Shown here: piece after piece, positions 1-9,444 of the stretch
Position numbering within the stretch: position 1 is the stretch's first letter
Layout: each line of letters starts with the position of its first letter
DNA from: Mycoplana dimorpha
Lineage (GTDB): Bacteria; Pseudomonadota; Alphaproteobacteria; Rhizobiales; Rhizobiaceae
DNA: 64,000 nucleotides
Direction: 5' to 3'
Assembly (NCBI RefSeq): GCF_003046475.1
Contig: NZ_PZZZ01000003.1
Location: forward strand, 124,001-188,000
Notes under the pieces: generated by a model
What the model saw: only the letters and a program-made list of their open reading frames with translations
What the model was told of the DNA's origin: nothing
Databases searched by the model: none
Made by a program: the position numbers and the translations under genes

Positions 1-2
1 AT

Positions 3-189
3 CCCATCGGCACCTTTCTGGAATGGAACCCCGATGACCGCCGCTTCAACCGCCTCGAGCCCCGCCCTGCCGCTCCTCCGGAAGAGCGGCGACCAGCGGA
101 TACTCTGCCTCTGGTTTCCCTATCTTCCCGCCGACCGGGTGGCCCGGCAGCGCTGGGGAAGGTCGTGGCTTTCCAGGGGGGCGTCCTGA
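3..189 (+). CDS. imuA: ImuA C-terminal end (partial, tentative)
   Basis: The third forward frame at the left edge reads PIGTFLEWNPDDRRF, which resembles the C-terminal tail of ImuA, the RecA-fold accessory protein of the ImuA-ImuB-DnaE2 translesion mutasome. It lies directly upstream of imuB, as in the usual operon. In the sequence as given this frame stays open to 692. If one G is removed from the six-G run at 176-181, the same correction that restores imuB, the frame ends at TGA 187-189, so I place the end there. A competing reading is a stop at 35-37 overlapping the imuB ATG as ATGA. The 5' part of the gene is outside the window. Confidence 0.4.
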   Translation, partial: PSAPFWNGTPMTAASTASSPALPLLRKSGDQRILCLWFPYLPADRVARQRWGRSWLSRGAS

Positions 190-1660
190 TCATCCGCCGG
201 TCGTCTTCGCCGGCCGCAGCGACAATGCCATGCGCCTCGTCTTCCTCGATCGCCAGGCCGAACGCATCGGCCTGCGAAAGGGGCAGGGCGTGGCGGAAGC
301 CCGCGCCATCTGCCCGGACCTGGACGTCCTCCCCGCCGACCCGGCCGCCGACCGGGCCCTGCTCGAGGCGCTGGCCGACTGGTGCGACCGCTACACGCCG
401 CTGGTGGCGCTGGACGGCGAAGACGGGCTGCACCTCGACATCACCGGCTGCACACACCTGCATGGCGGCGAGCGCGCGCTGCTCGACGGCGTGCTGGCGC
501 GTCTGTTCGCCCTCGGCATCGAGGCCCGCGGCGCGATTTCCTCCGCCGTCGGCATGTCCTGGGCGGCCGCCCATTTCGGCGACGGCGGCGTCATCGGCGC
601 GGATGCGGCGCAGGAGACCCTCGCCCCGCTGCCGGCCGCCGCGCTGCGGCTGCCAGACGAGGTGCTCGGGCCGCTCGGCCGGGTCGGGCTGAAGACGGTC
701 GGCGATCTCCTGCCCCTTCCCCGCGCGCCGCTCGCCCGCCGCTTCGGTCCGCTGCCGCTCCTCAGGCTCGACCAGGCGCTCGGCCTGGAGGACGAGCCGA
801 TCTCGCCGCGCCTGGCCGTGCCGATGCTCTCCGCCGAGCGCCGGCTGTTCGACCCCGTCCAGTCGGAGGACGACATCCTTGCCCTCGCCGCTCATCTCGC
901 CAGAACCCTGAAGGAAGGGCTTGAGCGGCGTGGCGAAGGCGGTCGCCTGTTCGCGCTCTTGCTCTTTCGGGTCGACGGCCGCGTCTTCCGCCTTCACGCC
1001 GCCGCCTCGACGCCGCTCAGGGATCCGGATCGCATCGTCCTGCTCTTCCGCGAGCGGCTTGCGGCCGTGCATGACGACCTCGATGCCGGCTACGGGTTCG
1101 ACCTCATCCGTCTCTGCGTCCTGCGCGGCGAGCCATTCGAGACGGCGCAGGCGGGCTTTTCCGACGATGCCGGCGAGGGCCGGTCGCTCTCGGCCTTTGC
1201 CGACCGGGTCGTGGCCCGCTTCGGCTCCGAGAGCCTGCTCGCCGTCACCCTGCCCGAAAGCCATGTGCCGGAGCGCGCCGCCTTTCTTGCGCCTGTTGCC
1301 GACCGGCAGGAACACGACCGGGCGATCGGCGGTGACAAGCCGGCCCATGTCGCGGCCGCCCCCGTCTCCGACCGCCCCCTTCGTCTGTTCACGCCGCCCG
1401 AGCCGGTCGAAACCGTGGCGGGCGTGCCGGAAGATGCGCCGAAAACCTTCCGCTGGCGGCGCGGCTTTCACCGGATCACCCGCACGGAGGGCCCGGAGAG
1501 GATCGCCGGCGAATGGTGGATCGACGGCGAGGATCATCCGGCCCGCGATTATTTCCGCGTCGAGGACGATGCCGGCCGCCGCTTCTGGCTGTTTCGCGAG
1601 GGCGTCTACGGCACGGAGACCAGGCTTCCGCGCTGGTTCATCCACGGGGTGTTCGCATGA
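34..1660 (+). pseudogene. imuB: ImuB, Y-family polymerase-like protein, apparent frameshift near codon 48
   Basis: ImuB is the catalytically inactive Y-family polymerase homologue that bridges DnaE2 and the beta clamp in SOS mutagenesis. The frame from ATG 34 reads the typical N-terminus (RILCLWFPYLPADRVARQRW) and then stops at 187-189. The rest of the protein, from PPVVFAGRSDNAMRL onward, continues in the next frame to 1660. Deleting one G from the run at 176-181 joins the two as SWLSRGRPDHPPVVFAGRSD with no other change. The gene overlaps dnaE2 by 4 bp. Calling it from an internal ATG at 230 would lose the conserved N-terminus. It is either a recent inactivation or a homopolymer sequencing error. 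Confidence 0.85.
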
Positions 1661-4600
1661 GCGGGCCGCCTCCCTTCTTCGAGCTCGGCGCCCGGACCGG
1701 TTTTTCCTTCCTGGAGGGTGCCGCCCTCCCTGAGGCCATGGTGGAGGCGGCCAGGCGGATCGGCCTTTCCGGCCTCGGCATCGCCGACCGCAACACGGTC
1801 GCCGGCGTCGTGCGCGCCCATTCCAAGGCCAAGGTCGAGAATATCCCCTTCCAGCCCGGCGCCCGCCTCGTCTTTGCCGACGGCACGCCCGATGTCCTCG
1901 CCTATCCGCAGAACCGCCAGGGCTGGGCCGGTCTCTGCCGCCTGCTGAGCCTTGGAAACCTGCGGGCCGACGAGAAGGGCAAGTGCACCCTGTTCCTGTC
2001 CGACCTCCTGGAATGGCAGGCGGAGCTCCAGCTCATCGTCATGCCGCAGGTCGGCCGGCCGCAACCGGAGCAGTTGCGGCCGCTTCTTCAGCGTTTGCGA
2101 GAGAGCGCCGGCGACAGGGTCCATCTGGCGCTGGTGCCGCGCCGTGACGGCCTCGACCGGTTCCACCTCGCGGCGCTGGCGCAGCTTGCCCATGAAAGCC
2201 GCGTCCGGACGATTGCCAGCAACGATGCGCTTTACGACGTGGCGGAACGCCGGCCGCTCGCCGATGTGGTCACGGCCATCCGCCAGAAGACGCCGATTAC
2301 GGAACTGGGCTTCCACCGGCAGGCCAATGCGGAGCGCCACCTGAAAGGTCCCGCCGGGATGGCGCGGTTGCTTCGCGACTATCCCGAGGCGATCGCCAAT
2401 ACCGCACGATTCTTCGGCGGGCTTCGCTTCGATCTGGAGGAACTGAGCCACCAGTATCCGGACGAATCCGACGCGGGCACGACGCCGGCCGAGACGCTGC
2501 GGCGGCTCGTGCGCGAGGGCGGGGCCAGGCGCTATCCCGAAGGCATCCCGGAAAAGGTCGAGGAACGGCTTGCCTACGAGCTGGCGTTGATCAGCACGAA
2601 GAAATACGAACCCTATTTCCTGACGGTCCACAAGCTGGTGACCTTTGCCCGGAACAAAGGGATTCTCTGCCAGGGGCGCGGTTCGGCCGCCAATTCCTCG
2701 GTCTGCTATTGTCTCGGCATCACCGAGGTCGACCCGAACCGGTTCACGCTGCTGTTCGACCGCTTCCTTTCCGAGGATCGTGACGAACCGCCGGACATCG
2801 ATGTCGATTTCGAGCACGAGCGGCGCGAGGAGGTCATCCAGTATATCTACGAAACCTACGGCAAGGAGCATGCCGGGCTCGCCGCTGCGGTCATCAGTTA
2901 TCGGGGCCGCTCGGCCGGGCGCGAGGTCGCCAAGGTTTTCGGCCTGTCGGACGATGTCCAGTCCGCCCTGTCGGGTTCGATCTGGGGCTGGGGACGGTCG
3001 GCCTTCTCCGAGGAACAGGTCAGGGCCGCCGGTCTCGACCCGGGCGATCCGACGATCACGCGGGTCCTCTCCTATGCCCGGCAATTGATGGACGCTCCGC
3101 GCCACCTCTCGCAGCATGTCGGCGGTTTCCTCATCACCCGTGACCGGCTGGACGAAGTCGTGCCGATCACGCCGACGGCCATGCCGGGCCGCTTCATGGT
3201 GGAATGGGACAAGGACGACCTCGATACGCTGAAGCTGCTCAAGGTCGACGTGCTGGCGCTCGGCATGCTGACCTGCATCGCCAAGGCATTCAAGCTTTTG
3301 GAAACCCATTATCACGAGCCGAAGACGCTGGCAGCGATCTATCCGGACCAGAACGCCGAGGTCTACGACATGATCTGCCGCGCCGACACGCTCGGGGTCT
3401 TCCAGATCGAAAGCCGCGCGCAGATGAGCATGCTGCCGCGGCTGCGGCCGCGCGAATTCTACGATCTCGTCATCGAGGTGGCGATCGTTCGCCCCGGGCC
3501 GATCCAGGGTGACATGGTTCACCCCTATCTGAAGCGGCGCGAGGCGGTCCGGGCGGGGCGGAAGATCCGCTATCCCAGCAAGGAGCTGGAGCAGGTTCTG
3601 GAGCGCACCCTCGGCGTGCCGCTGTTCCAGGAGCAGGCGATGCAGATCGCCATCACCGCGGCCGGCTTTTCGCCGAGCGAGGCCGACCGGTTGCGCCGCG
3701 CCATGGCCACCTTCAAGCGCACCGGCACGATCGGCACCTTCCGCGACAAGATGGTCGAAGGCATGGTCGGCAACGGCTACGAGCGCGCCTTTGCCGAGCG
3801 CTGCTTCCGCCAGATCGAAGGTTTTGGTGAATACGGCTTTCCGGAGAGCCATGCCGCCTCCTTCGCGCTCCTCGTCTATGCGTCCTCCTGGCTGAAGGCC
3901 TACTATCCCGACGTGTTCTGCGCGGCGATCCTGAATTCGCAGCCGATGGGTTTTTACGCGCCGGCGCAGCTGGTGCGCGATGCACGCGAACATGGCGTCA
4001 CCGTGCGCCCCGTCGACGTGAACCATTCCGCCTGGGACTGCCTTCTGGAGGGCGAGGGCCTGTTCGACCCGGCCGCGATCGCGCCCCGCCACCGTCAGAT
4101 GTCTAAAGTGATCCGCTCGACGAAGGGGGTGCGGCTGGGCTTCCGGCTGGTCAAGGGCCTGCGGGAGACGGACATGGCAAGTCTGGTTGCCCGGCGCGGC
4201 GACGGCTTTCGCTCGGTGCGCGACCTCTGGCTTCGCTCCGGCCTGTCACGCAGCGTCCTGGAACGCCTTGCCGACGCCGATGCCTTCCGCTCTATGGGGC
4301 TCGATCGGCGACGGGCGCTCTGGGCCGTCAAGGCCCTCGACGACGGGGATGCGGCCGAAGCGCTCCCGCTTTTCGACGGGGCGGAAGCAGACGAGTTGCG
4401 GCCGGAGCCTGAGGTCAGGCTGCCGGTGATGCCGGATGGCGAGCAGGTCATCAACGACTACCGCTACCTGACGCTGTCTTTGAAGGCGCATCCGGTCTCG
4501 TTCATGCGCGCCGATTTTTCACGCCAGGGGATCGTGCAGAACGGCTCGCTCGAGACCCTGGCAAAGGATCGTATCGTCACCGTGGCGGGGCTGGTGCTGG

Positions 4601-5019
4601 TGCGGCAGCAGCCCGGTTCGGCCAAGGGCGTCGTCTTCATGTCCATCGAGGACGAGACGGGAATTGCCAACATCATCGTCTGGAAGAAGATCTTGGAAAA
4701 GTACCGCAGCGTGGTGATGGGGGCGCGGCTCATCAAGGTGCGCGGCCGCCTGCAGCGGGAAAGCGGGGTCATCCATGTGGTGGCCGAACATATGGAGGAC
4801 ATGACCGACGCGCTCGGTCTGCTCAAGGGGGAGGCACACAGTTTCGGCGCGATGAGCCGGGCTGACGAGATCCTTCATCCGGTGGACGGCGAAGCACGCG
4901 AGAAGCGGGCGCTACGCCAGTTGCGCATGTTGGGGCTGGATGCGAGCCGTGACGGCAACGCCAGGTCCGCGCTGCGGCAGGCCGCCGAGGTACTGCCGAA
5001 AGGCCGCAACTTCCAGTGA
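1657..5019 (+). CDS. dnaE2: Error-prone DNA polymerase III alpha subunit DnaE2
   Basis: A 1120-residue C-family polymerase that performs translesion synthesis in the ImuB/DnaE2 pathway. The N-terminal PHP domain starts at once ([20 protein letters not shown], then [17 protein letters not shown]). The palm motif [15 protein letters not shown] carries the catalytic aspartates. The finger region has QVGGFLIT-type helices and [19 protein letters not shown]. An OB-fold ([13 protein letters not shown]...FMSIEDETG) lies near residues 980-1030. Length fits DnaE2. I chose ATG 1657, which overlaps the imuB stop as ATGA and leads straight into the PHP domain; an upstream in-frame start at 1513 only translates imuB out of frame. 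Expected to be LexA-controlled through a promoter upstream of the window. Confidence 0.95.
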   Translation: MSGPPPFFELGARTGFSFLEGAALPEAMVEAARRIGLSGLGIADRNTVAGVVRAHSKAKVENIPFQPGARLVFADGTPDVLAYPQNRQGWAGLCRLLSLGNLRADEKGKCTLFLSDLLEWQAELQLIVMPQVGRPQPEQLRPLLQRLRESAGDRVHLALVPRRDGLDRFHLAALAQLAHESRVRTIASNDALYDVAERRPLADVVTAIRQKTPITELGFHRQANAERHLKGPAGMARLLRDYPEAIANTARFFGGLRFDLEELSHQYPDESDAGTTPAETLRRLVREGGARRYPEGIPEKVEERLAYELALISTKKYEPYFLTVHKLVTFARNKGILCQGRGSAANSSVCYCLGITEVDPNRFTLLFDRFLSEDRDEPPDIDVDFEHERREEVIQYIYETYGKEHAGLAAAVISYRGRSAGREVAKVFGLSDDVQSALSGSIWGWGRSAFSEEQVRAAGLDPGDPTITRVLSYARQLMDAPRHLSQHVGGFLITRDRLDEVVPITPTAMPGRFMVEWDKDDLDTLKLLKVDVLALGMLTCIAKAFKLLETHYHEPKTLAAIYPDQNAEVYDMICRADTLGVFQIESRAQMSMLPRLRPREFYDLVIEVAIVRPGPIQGDMVHPYLKRREAVRAGRKIRYPSKELEQVLERTLGVPLFQEQAMQIAITAAGFSPSEADRLRRAMATFKRTGTIGTFRDKMVEGMVGNGYERAFAERCFRQIEGFGEYGFPESHAASFALLVYASSWLKAYYPDVFCAAILNSQPMGFYAPAQLVRDAREHGVTVRPVDVNHSAWDCLLEGEGLFDPAAIAPRHRQMSKVIRSTKGVRLGFRLVKGLRETDMASLVARRGDGFRSVRDLWLRSGLSRSVLERLADADAFRSMGLDRRRALWAVKALDDGDAAEALPLFDGAEADELRPEPEVRLPVMPDGEQVINDYRYLTLSLKAHPVSFMRADFSRQGIVQNGSLETLAKDRIVTVAGLVLVRQQPGSAKGVVFMSIEDETGIANIIVWKKILEKYRSVVMGARLIKVRGRLQRESGVIHVVAEHMEDMTDALGLLKGEAHSFGAMSRADEILHPVDGEAREKRALRQLRMLGLDASRDGNARSALRQAAEVLPKGRNFQ

Positions 5020-5210
5020 GAGACCTTGGGGGCCGGCCGGCGTTCTCCTGCGACATCACGGCCGGTGCAACAATAAGTGATCGGCGGACCGACAGGTGAA
5101 GCCTGCACCGGCAAGGCCGTCCGGAAAGCCAACATTCTGGAAATACAAAGCATTCAGCCGAGGTTAGAATGGCTCCAAAGAAAGCGGCAGCAGTGCTGAC
5201 CTGTTTTATC

Positions 5211-5240
5211 TTGACAGCCAATGTCGCCTTTTGCTTAATC
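5211..5240 (+). promoter_or_regulatory. Candidate sigma70-type promoter of bfd-bfr
   Basis: TTGACA at 5211-5216 and TTAATC at 5235-5240 are separated by 18 bp, about 50 bp upstream of the bfd start. The -35 is perfect and the -10 weaker. Iron-responsive regulation (Irr/RirA) is known for this gene pair in rhizobia, but I cannot point to a convincing box here. Confidence 0.5.
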
Positions 5241-5289
5241 CAGCCACTCAGGGCCCGATAGCAGGGCGTAGTGCATGGCAGGCGGAACG

Positions 5290-5601
5290 ATGCTGGTTTG
5301 CAGCTGCAACTTCATCAGTGAACAAGAGATCGTCGACGTCATCAACGAACTCCTCGATCAGGACTGCTGGCAGTTGATCGTGCCGGCGAAGGTCTATCAC
5401 GCCATGCAGAAGCGCGGCCGTTGCTGTGGCTGCTTCCCGAATGTCGTCGACATCATCGTACGCACCACCGAACAGTATCACGCCGGCCGCCCCTCGACGG
5501 ATGCGGCAATATTTGATTTCATGATCCGCCTCAAGCAGTTCCACGAAGAACACAGGAGAGCGGATCTTGAAAGGCGACAAAAAAGTCATCGAGCAGCTTA
5601 A
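5290..5601 (+). CDS. bfd: Bacterioferritin-associated ferredoxin (Bfd-like [2Fe-2S] protein)
   Basis: A small [2Fe-2S] protein of about 103 residues expected to reduce bacterioferritin and release stored iron. The family pattern C-x-C ... C-x2-C is visible as LVCSCN (C4, C6) and RCCGCFP (C45, C48). I chose ATG 5290 because AGGCGGA sits 4-10 bases upstream and because the family starts with MLVCSCN; an in-frame ATG at 5275 is possible. It overlaps the next gene, bfr, by 35 bp, so the two are almost certainly cotranscribed. It is longer than the roughly 64-residue E. coli Bfd, with a charged C-terminal extension as in other rhizobial homologues. Confidence 0.9.
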   Translation: MLVCSCNFISEQEIVDVINELLDQDCWQLIVPAKVYHAMQKRGRCCGCFPNVVDIIVRTTEQYHAGRPSTDAAIFDFMIRLKQFHEEHRRADLERRQKSHRAA

Positions 5602-6052
5602 CGAAGCGCTTTTCCTCGAACTCGGCGCCGTCAATCAGTACTGGCTTCATTACCGCCTCCTCGAAGACTGGGGCTACACGCTGCTTGCCAAGAAGGAGCG
5701 CGAGGAGTCGATCGAGGAGATGCATCACGCCGACAAGCTGATCGCCCGTATCATTTTTCTCGAGGGCCACCCCAACCTGCAGACGGTTGCCCCCCTGCGC
5801 ATCGGGCAGAACGTCAAGGAGGTGCTGGAAGCGGACCTGGCCGGCGAGTATGACGCGCGCAACGCCTACAAGAACTCCCGCCACATCTGCCACGCCGCCG
5901 GCGACTACATCAGCATGCGGCTGTTCGAGGAACTCCTGGCCGACGAGGAGGGCCACATCGATTTCCTGGAATCGCAGCTCGGTCTGCTGAACGAGCTCGG
6001 CCCCGAGCGCTACGGCCAGCTCAATGCGGCGCCGGCCAACGAGGCGGAGTGA
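5567..6052 (+). CDS. bfr: Bacterioferritin
   Basis: A 161-residue ferritin-fold, haem-binding iron store. The diiron and haem residues are in place: ELGAVNQYW (Glu18 region), EEMHHADKL (Glu51, Met52 haem ligand, His54), [10 protein letters not shown] (Glu94) and [11 protein letters not shown] (Glu127/His130). The start is a TTG at 5567 preceded by AGGAGAG at 5554-5560. Translation therefore begins inside the end of bfd, which implies translational coupling of the store and its release ferredoxin. Confidence 0.95.
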   Translation: MKGDKKVIEQLNEALFLELGAVNQYWLHYRLLEDWGYTLLAKKEREESIEEMHHADKLIARIIFLEGHPNLQTVAPLRIGQNVKEVLEADLAGEYDARNAYKNSRHICHAAGDYISMRLFEELLADEEGHIDFLESQLGLLNELGPERYGQLNAAPANEAE

Positions 6053-6084
6053 CCGCCCGCGTCGCGGCGAACATCCAGAACGTA

Positions 6085-6126
6085 AACAGAAACCCCGAAG
6101 GCGGGTCAGGCTTTAGGGTTTCTGTT
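6085..6126. terminator. Inverted repeat, candidate bidirectional terminator between bfr and rppH
   Basis: An 11-bp perfect inverted repeat (AACAGAAACCC at 6085-6095, GGGTTTCTGTT at 6116-6126) lies between two convergent genes. Nested inside, on the minus strand, is a CCCG-CCTT-CGGG tetraloop hairpin followed by GTTTCTGTT. The T-tract is broken, so termination efficiency is uncertain. Confidence 0.5.
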
Positions 6127-6295
6127 GAAGCACGCTTGAAAATTGATTGCCGAGCGACGGTGTGGGCGAGAAGGCCGCGGCCTCCGGCCCCGTGCCGCGA
6201 GCGGGGCGAGCATCGGCGCGGCGTCGCTCTTGCACCGGATTCGATCCGCGACGCGCGCGGGAGCGGACGCGGCCATCCGTTTCCGATGATGACGG

Positions 6296-6823
6296 CTACG
6301 GCGCCAGATGGGCGAAGGTGGCAACGACCTCTTCGTAGACCTTGCGCTTGAAGGGAACGATCAGATCGGGCAGTTCGCGCATCGGTTTCCACGCCCAGGC
6401 ATCGAATTCGGGCTCGTGACCCGCTGGCGGCGGGTTGATGGCGATCTCGCTCTCGTCGCCTTCGAAGCGGAAGGCATACCAGCGCTGCGTCTGGCCGCGG
6501 TACTTGCCTTTGAGGCCGATGCCGACCAGATGGGGGGGCAGATCGTAGTTGATCCACCGGCCCGCATCGGCAAGCAGCGACACGGTTCGCATTCCGGTTT
6601 CCTCAAAAAGCTCGCGCCGTGCCGCGGCGAGCGGATCCTCGTCATGGTCGATGCCGCCCTGCGGCATCTGCCAAAGCTGCGGCGATCCATCATACTCGGA
6701 ATTGCCGACGGGGAGCCGACGTCCGGCCCAGACGAGGCCATCCCGGTTCAGCACCATGATGCCGACGCATGGCCGGTAGGGCAGGTCCTCGGGTCGCACC
6801 GGCTTCTTCGCTTCCTTGCTCAT
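6296..6823 (-). CDS. rppH: RNA 5'-pyrophosphohydrolase RppH (Nudix)
   Basis: About 175 residues. It removes pyrophosphate from 5'-triphosphorylated mRNA and so triggers RNase E decay. The Nudix box is complete ([20 protein letters not shown] plus TGM), preceded by [11 protein letters not shown] and LWQMPQGG, typical of RppH/NudH. I chose the second ATG ([15 protein letters not shown], 6823) because AGGA lies 6 bases upstream; the ATG at 6829 would be only one base from that same AGGA. It follows the deacetylase gene with almost no gap. Confidence 0.93.
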   Translation of the reverse strand: MSKEAKKPVRPEDLPYRPCVGIMVLNRDGLVWAGRRLPVGNSEYDGSPQLWQMPQGGIDHDEDPLAAARRELFEETGMRTVSLLADAGRWINYDLPPHLVGIGLKGKYRGQTQRWYAFRFEGDESEIAINPPPAGHEPEFDAWAWKPMRELPDLIVPFKRKVYEEVVATFAHLAP

Positions 6824-6831
6824 CGGCATTC

Positions 6832-8052
6832 CTATCGTTTCGGGTCCAGGTCGGCGAGGGCTGCGACGCCCACGATCTCGATGCCGCGTTGGCTGGCTTC
6901 CTGGATCCAGTCCGCAATCGCCTGCACACTTTCGTCAAAAGCTGAAGCGACGCCGATCGCCGTGCCGTTGCGGCGGGCCACGCGTTCAAGTTCGTCGAGC
7001 TTGCGCAGGATCGCCTCGCGCGACAGCGTCGCGTCGAGCTGCAGGTCGGCAAAGGCGTGCGGCATCTCCAAGGCGCCGGCGATCGTCCCGGACAGCGATT
7101 GTGCCGACGAGCTGTCGTCAAGGAACAGCAGCCCGCGCCCGCTGACGTCGCGCAGCACCGGCTCAAGCGCATCGGCGCTCGACAGGAACTTGCCGCCCAT
7201 GAAATTCATGACGCCGGTGTAATTGGTGATCTTGGCCATGGCGCGATGCAGCAGGTCCAAATTCTTCTTCGCGTCGAATCCGGCGCGCAGCGTGTCCGGG
7301 CCTGGATCGTTCTCCAGATCATCGAACGGCTCCAGCGGCAGCTGCAGCAGAATCTCGTGGCCGTTGCGGCGCGCCTCCTGCATCCAGCGGGCGAGGCTGT
7401 TGCCGGTGGAGGCGAAGGCGAGCGTCACTTCGCCAGGCAGCGTGCGGATTGCCCGCTGCGTCCCGGTCTGGCTCAGGCCCAGCCCGCCGACGACGATGGC
7501 GATCCGCGTGCCGCGGGTGCCGGACCAGGGGCGCGCATACTGCTCGAGCGGCCGCAGGCCGTCGGGGCCGATGACGGGCAGCTTGCCGAAGGCGGTGACC
7601 TCTATCAGGTCGTCGTTGGGGAAAGCGGCGGAGCGGGGGTCCTGGCCGATCCGGGCCGCGTCGAGGATCACGGGGCCGCCGCCATCGCGGCTGGCCGGAG
7701 AAAACTTCCGCACGATGCTGCCGTCGGCGGTGCGTGTTTCCTCGATTCTTGCGCCGGAGCGGCCTTTCTCACGACGGATTCCGGCCTGCGCCGGCGTATC
7801 TGTTCCTGCCGCCGGGGCAGCAGCGTCGAGAGCGGCCTGAGCGCCGCTGCCGGTTTCGGCTGTTTGCGAAGCGGCGCTTTCGGGTTCCTTGAACGGGCCT
7901 TGCGGCGCAAGAGCAGTCCACAGCGAAAGGCCGAGGACGAAGGCTGCGACCACGCCGCCGGCGATGCGGGCGGGGGTCAGGGTGGCCAGCCGCGCACGCC
8001 CGGCCGCAGCCTTCCGGTTCTGGCCGAGTGGTGCGTTGAGATCCGTTCCCAA
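6832..8052 (-). CDS. Divergent polysaccharide deacetylase family protein
   Basis: A membrane-anchored periplasmic protein of the divergent polysaccharide deacetylase (DUF610/YibQ-like) family. A single hydrophobic helix near the N-terminus ([17 protein letters not shown]) is followed by a low-complexity linker rich in A, E and T, and then a deacetylase-like barrel starting at [18 protein letters not shown] and including [12 protein letters not shown] and LLFLDDSSS. The family generally lacks a proven activity. The start is probably TTG 8052 ([11 protein letters not shown]); GTG 8085 is the alternative. It sits downstream of ctpA and envC in what looks like a cell-wall operon. Confidence 0.85.
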   Translation of the reverse strand: MGTDLNAPLGQNRKAAAGRARLATLTPARIAGGVVAAFVLGLSLWTALAPQGPFKEPESAASQTAETGSGAQAALDAAAPAAGTDTPAQAGIRREKGRSGARIEETRTADGSIVRKFSPASRDGGGPVILDAARIGQDPRSAAFPNDDLIEVTAFGKLPVIGPDGLRPLEQYARPWSGTRGTRIAIVVGGLGLSQTGTQRAIRTLPGEVTLAFASTGNSLARWMQEARRNGHEILLQLPLEPFDDLENDPGPDTLRAGFDAKKNLDLLHRAMAKITNYTGVMNFMGGKFLSSADALEPVLRDVSGRGLLFLDDSSSAQSLSGTIAGALEMPHAFADLQLDATLSREAILRKLDELERVARRNGTAIGVASAFDESVQAIADWIQEASQRGIEIVGVAALADLDPKR

Positions 8053-8121
8053 ATGACAGGCCGTCCTGACGATGGAGGAGCGCACCCGGATCGCGGCGAC
8101 GCCACTATCCGGGCTGCTGCA

Positions 8122-9444
8122 TCAGTTTTTCAGCTCGGCCTTTTCCGGGTTGGCGGGGAAGGACGGATCAGTCTTTTCGCCACGCAGCAGCTGAAGCGCG
8201 TACTGCAGCTGCAGATCGTCCTTGGCCTCCGGCGGCACGTAGGCGGACGAGCCGGAGCCCTCCTCGCTCTCGCTCTGGCCCTTGATGTGGCCGCGCAGGT
8301 TGGATTCCCCGGCGGTCTCGACCTTGCCCTGCAGTTCGGGCGGCAGAGGCTGGTCGACCTTGATGTCCGGCGTAATCCCGGTGCCCTGGATCGACTTGCC
8401 GGACGGCGTGTAATAGAGCGCCGTCGTCAGGCGCAGCGCACCGGCATCCCCCATCGGGATGATGGTCTGCACCGAGCCCTTGCCGAAGGAGCGGGTCCCG
8501 ACCACCGTGGCGCGGCGGAGATCCTGCAGCGCGCCGGCGACGATCTCCGATGCGGAGGCCGAGCCGCCGTTGATCAGCACGATCACCGGCTTGCCGTCGG
8601 TGAGGTCGCCCGGCGAGGCGTTGAAACGACGGGTCTCGTCCTCGTTGCGGCCGCGGGTCGAGACGATCTCGCCGCGCTCCAGGAAGGCGTCGGAAACGTT
8701 GATCGCCTGGTCGAGCAGGCCGCCCGGATTGAGGCGCAGGTCGAGCACGTAGCCCTTGAGTTTGTCGGCCGGCACGTCGGCCTTGATCTTCTCGATGCCC
8801 TTTTCGAGGTCGTCGAAGGTCTTCTCGGTAAACGAGATGACGCGCAGATAGCCGACGTCGCCTTCCTCGCGGAACTTCACGGCCTTCACCGCGATGATAT
8901 CGCGGACGATCGTCAATTCGATCGGCTTGTCGGCGCCCTTACGCAGGATCGTCAGCTTGATCGGCGTGTTGACCTTGCCGCGCATCTTGTCGACGGCTTC
9001 CTCAAGCTTGAGGCCGCGCACGTCCTGGCCGTCAATCTTCGAGATCAGGTCGCCCGCCAGCACGCCGGCGCGGGCGGCCGGCGTGTCGTCGATCGGGGTG
9101 ATGACCTTCACCAGCTCCTCTTCCATCGTCACTTCGATGCCCAGCCCGCCGAACTCGCCGCGCGTCTGGGTGCGCATTTCGTCCGCATCCTTGGCATTCA
9201 TGTAGGAGGAGTGCGGATCGAGCGAGGACAGCATGCCGTTGATGGCGTTTTCGATCAGCTGGTCATCCTTCGGCGGCGTCACATACTGCGCGCGCACGCG
9301 TTCGAACACGTCGCCGAAGATCGAGAGTTCGCGATAGGTCGACGCGCCCGCCGCCTCGGCCGGCACCGTCACCGAATAGATTGCGCTCATGGCCGTCGCA
9401 CCCATCAGTGCTCCGACGAGAACAAGGGAAGCCCTACGAATCAT
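8122..9444 (-). CDS. ctpA: Carboxy-terminal processing protease (S41, CtpA)
   Basis: A 440-residue periplasmic serine protease. It has a signal peptide (MIRRASLVLVGALMGATAMS), a PDZ domain (EFGGLGIEVTMEEELVKV...GDLISKIDG) and the S41 catalytic Ser in GGSASASEIVAGAL with Lys in GTRSFGKGSVQ. The C-terminal tail is acidic and Ser-rich. ATG 9444 is preceded by AAGGCAAG and begins the signal peptide; a longer in-frame start at 9519 has no such support. The start overlaps the 3' end of the envC-like gene by 11 bp. CtpA and EnvC-type proteins both act in peptidoglycan turnover, which fits the pairing. Confidence 0.93.
   Translation of the reverse strand: MIRRASLVLVGALMGATAMSAIYSVTVPAEAAGASTYRELSIFGDVFERVRAQYVTPPKDDQLIENAINGMLSSLDPHSSYMNAKDADEMRTQTRGEFGGLGIEVTMEEELVKVITPIDDTPAARAGVLAGDLISKIDGQDVRGLKLEEAVDKMRGKVNTPIKLTILRKGADKPIELTIVRDIIAVKAVKFREEGDVGYLRVISFTEKTFDDLEKGIEKIKADVPADKLKGYVLDLRLNPGGLLDQAINVSDAFLERGEIVSTRGRNEDETRRFNASPGDLTDGKPVIVLINGGSASASEIVAGALQDLRRATVVGTRSFGKGSVQTIIPMGDAGALRLTTALYYTPSGKSIQGTGITPDIKVDQPLPPELQGKVETAGESNLRGHIKGQSESEEGSGSSAYVPPEAKDDLQLQYALQLLRGEKTDPSFPANPEKAELKN

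Noticed and set aside
1606-4092. Long open frame antisense to dnaE2 (about 828 codons)
   Set aside because: It mirrors the codon pattern of the high-GC dnaE2 gene; its product is low-complexity without any family motif.
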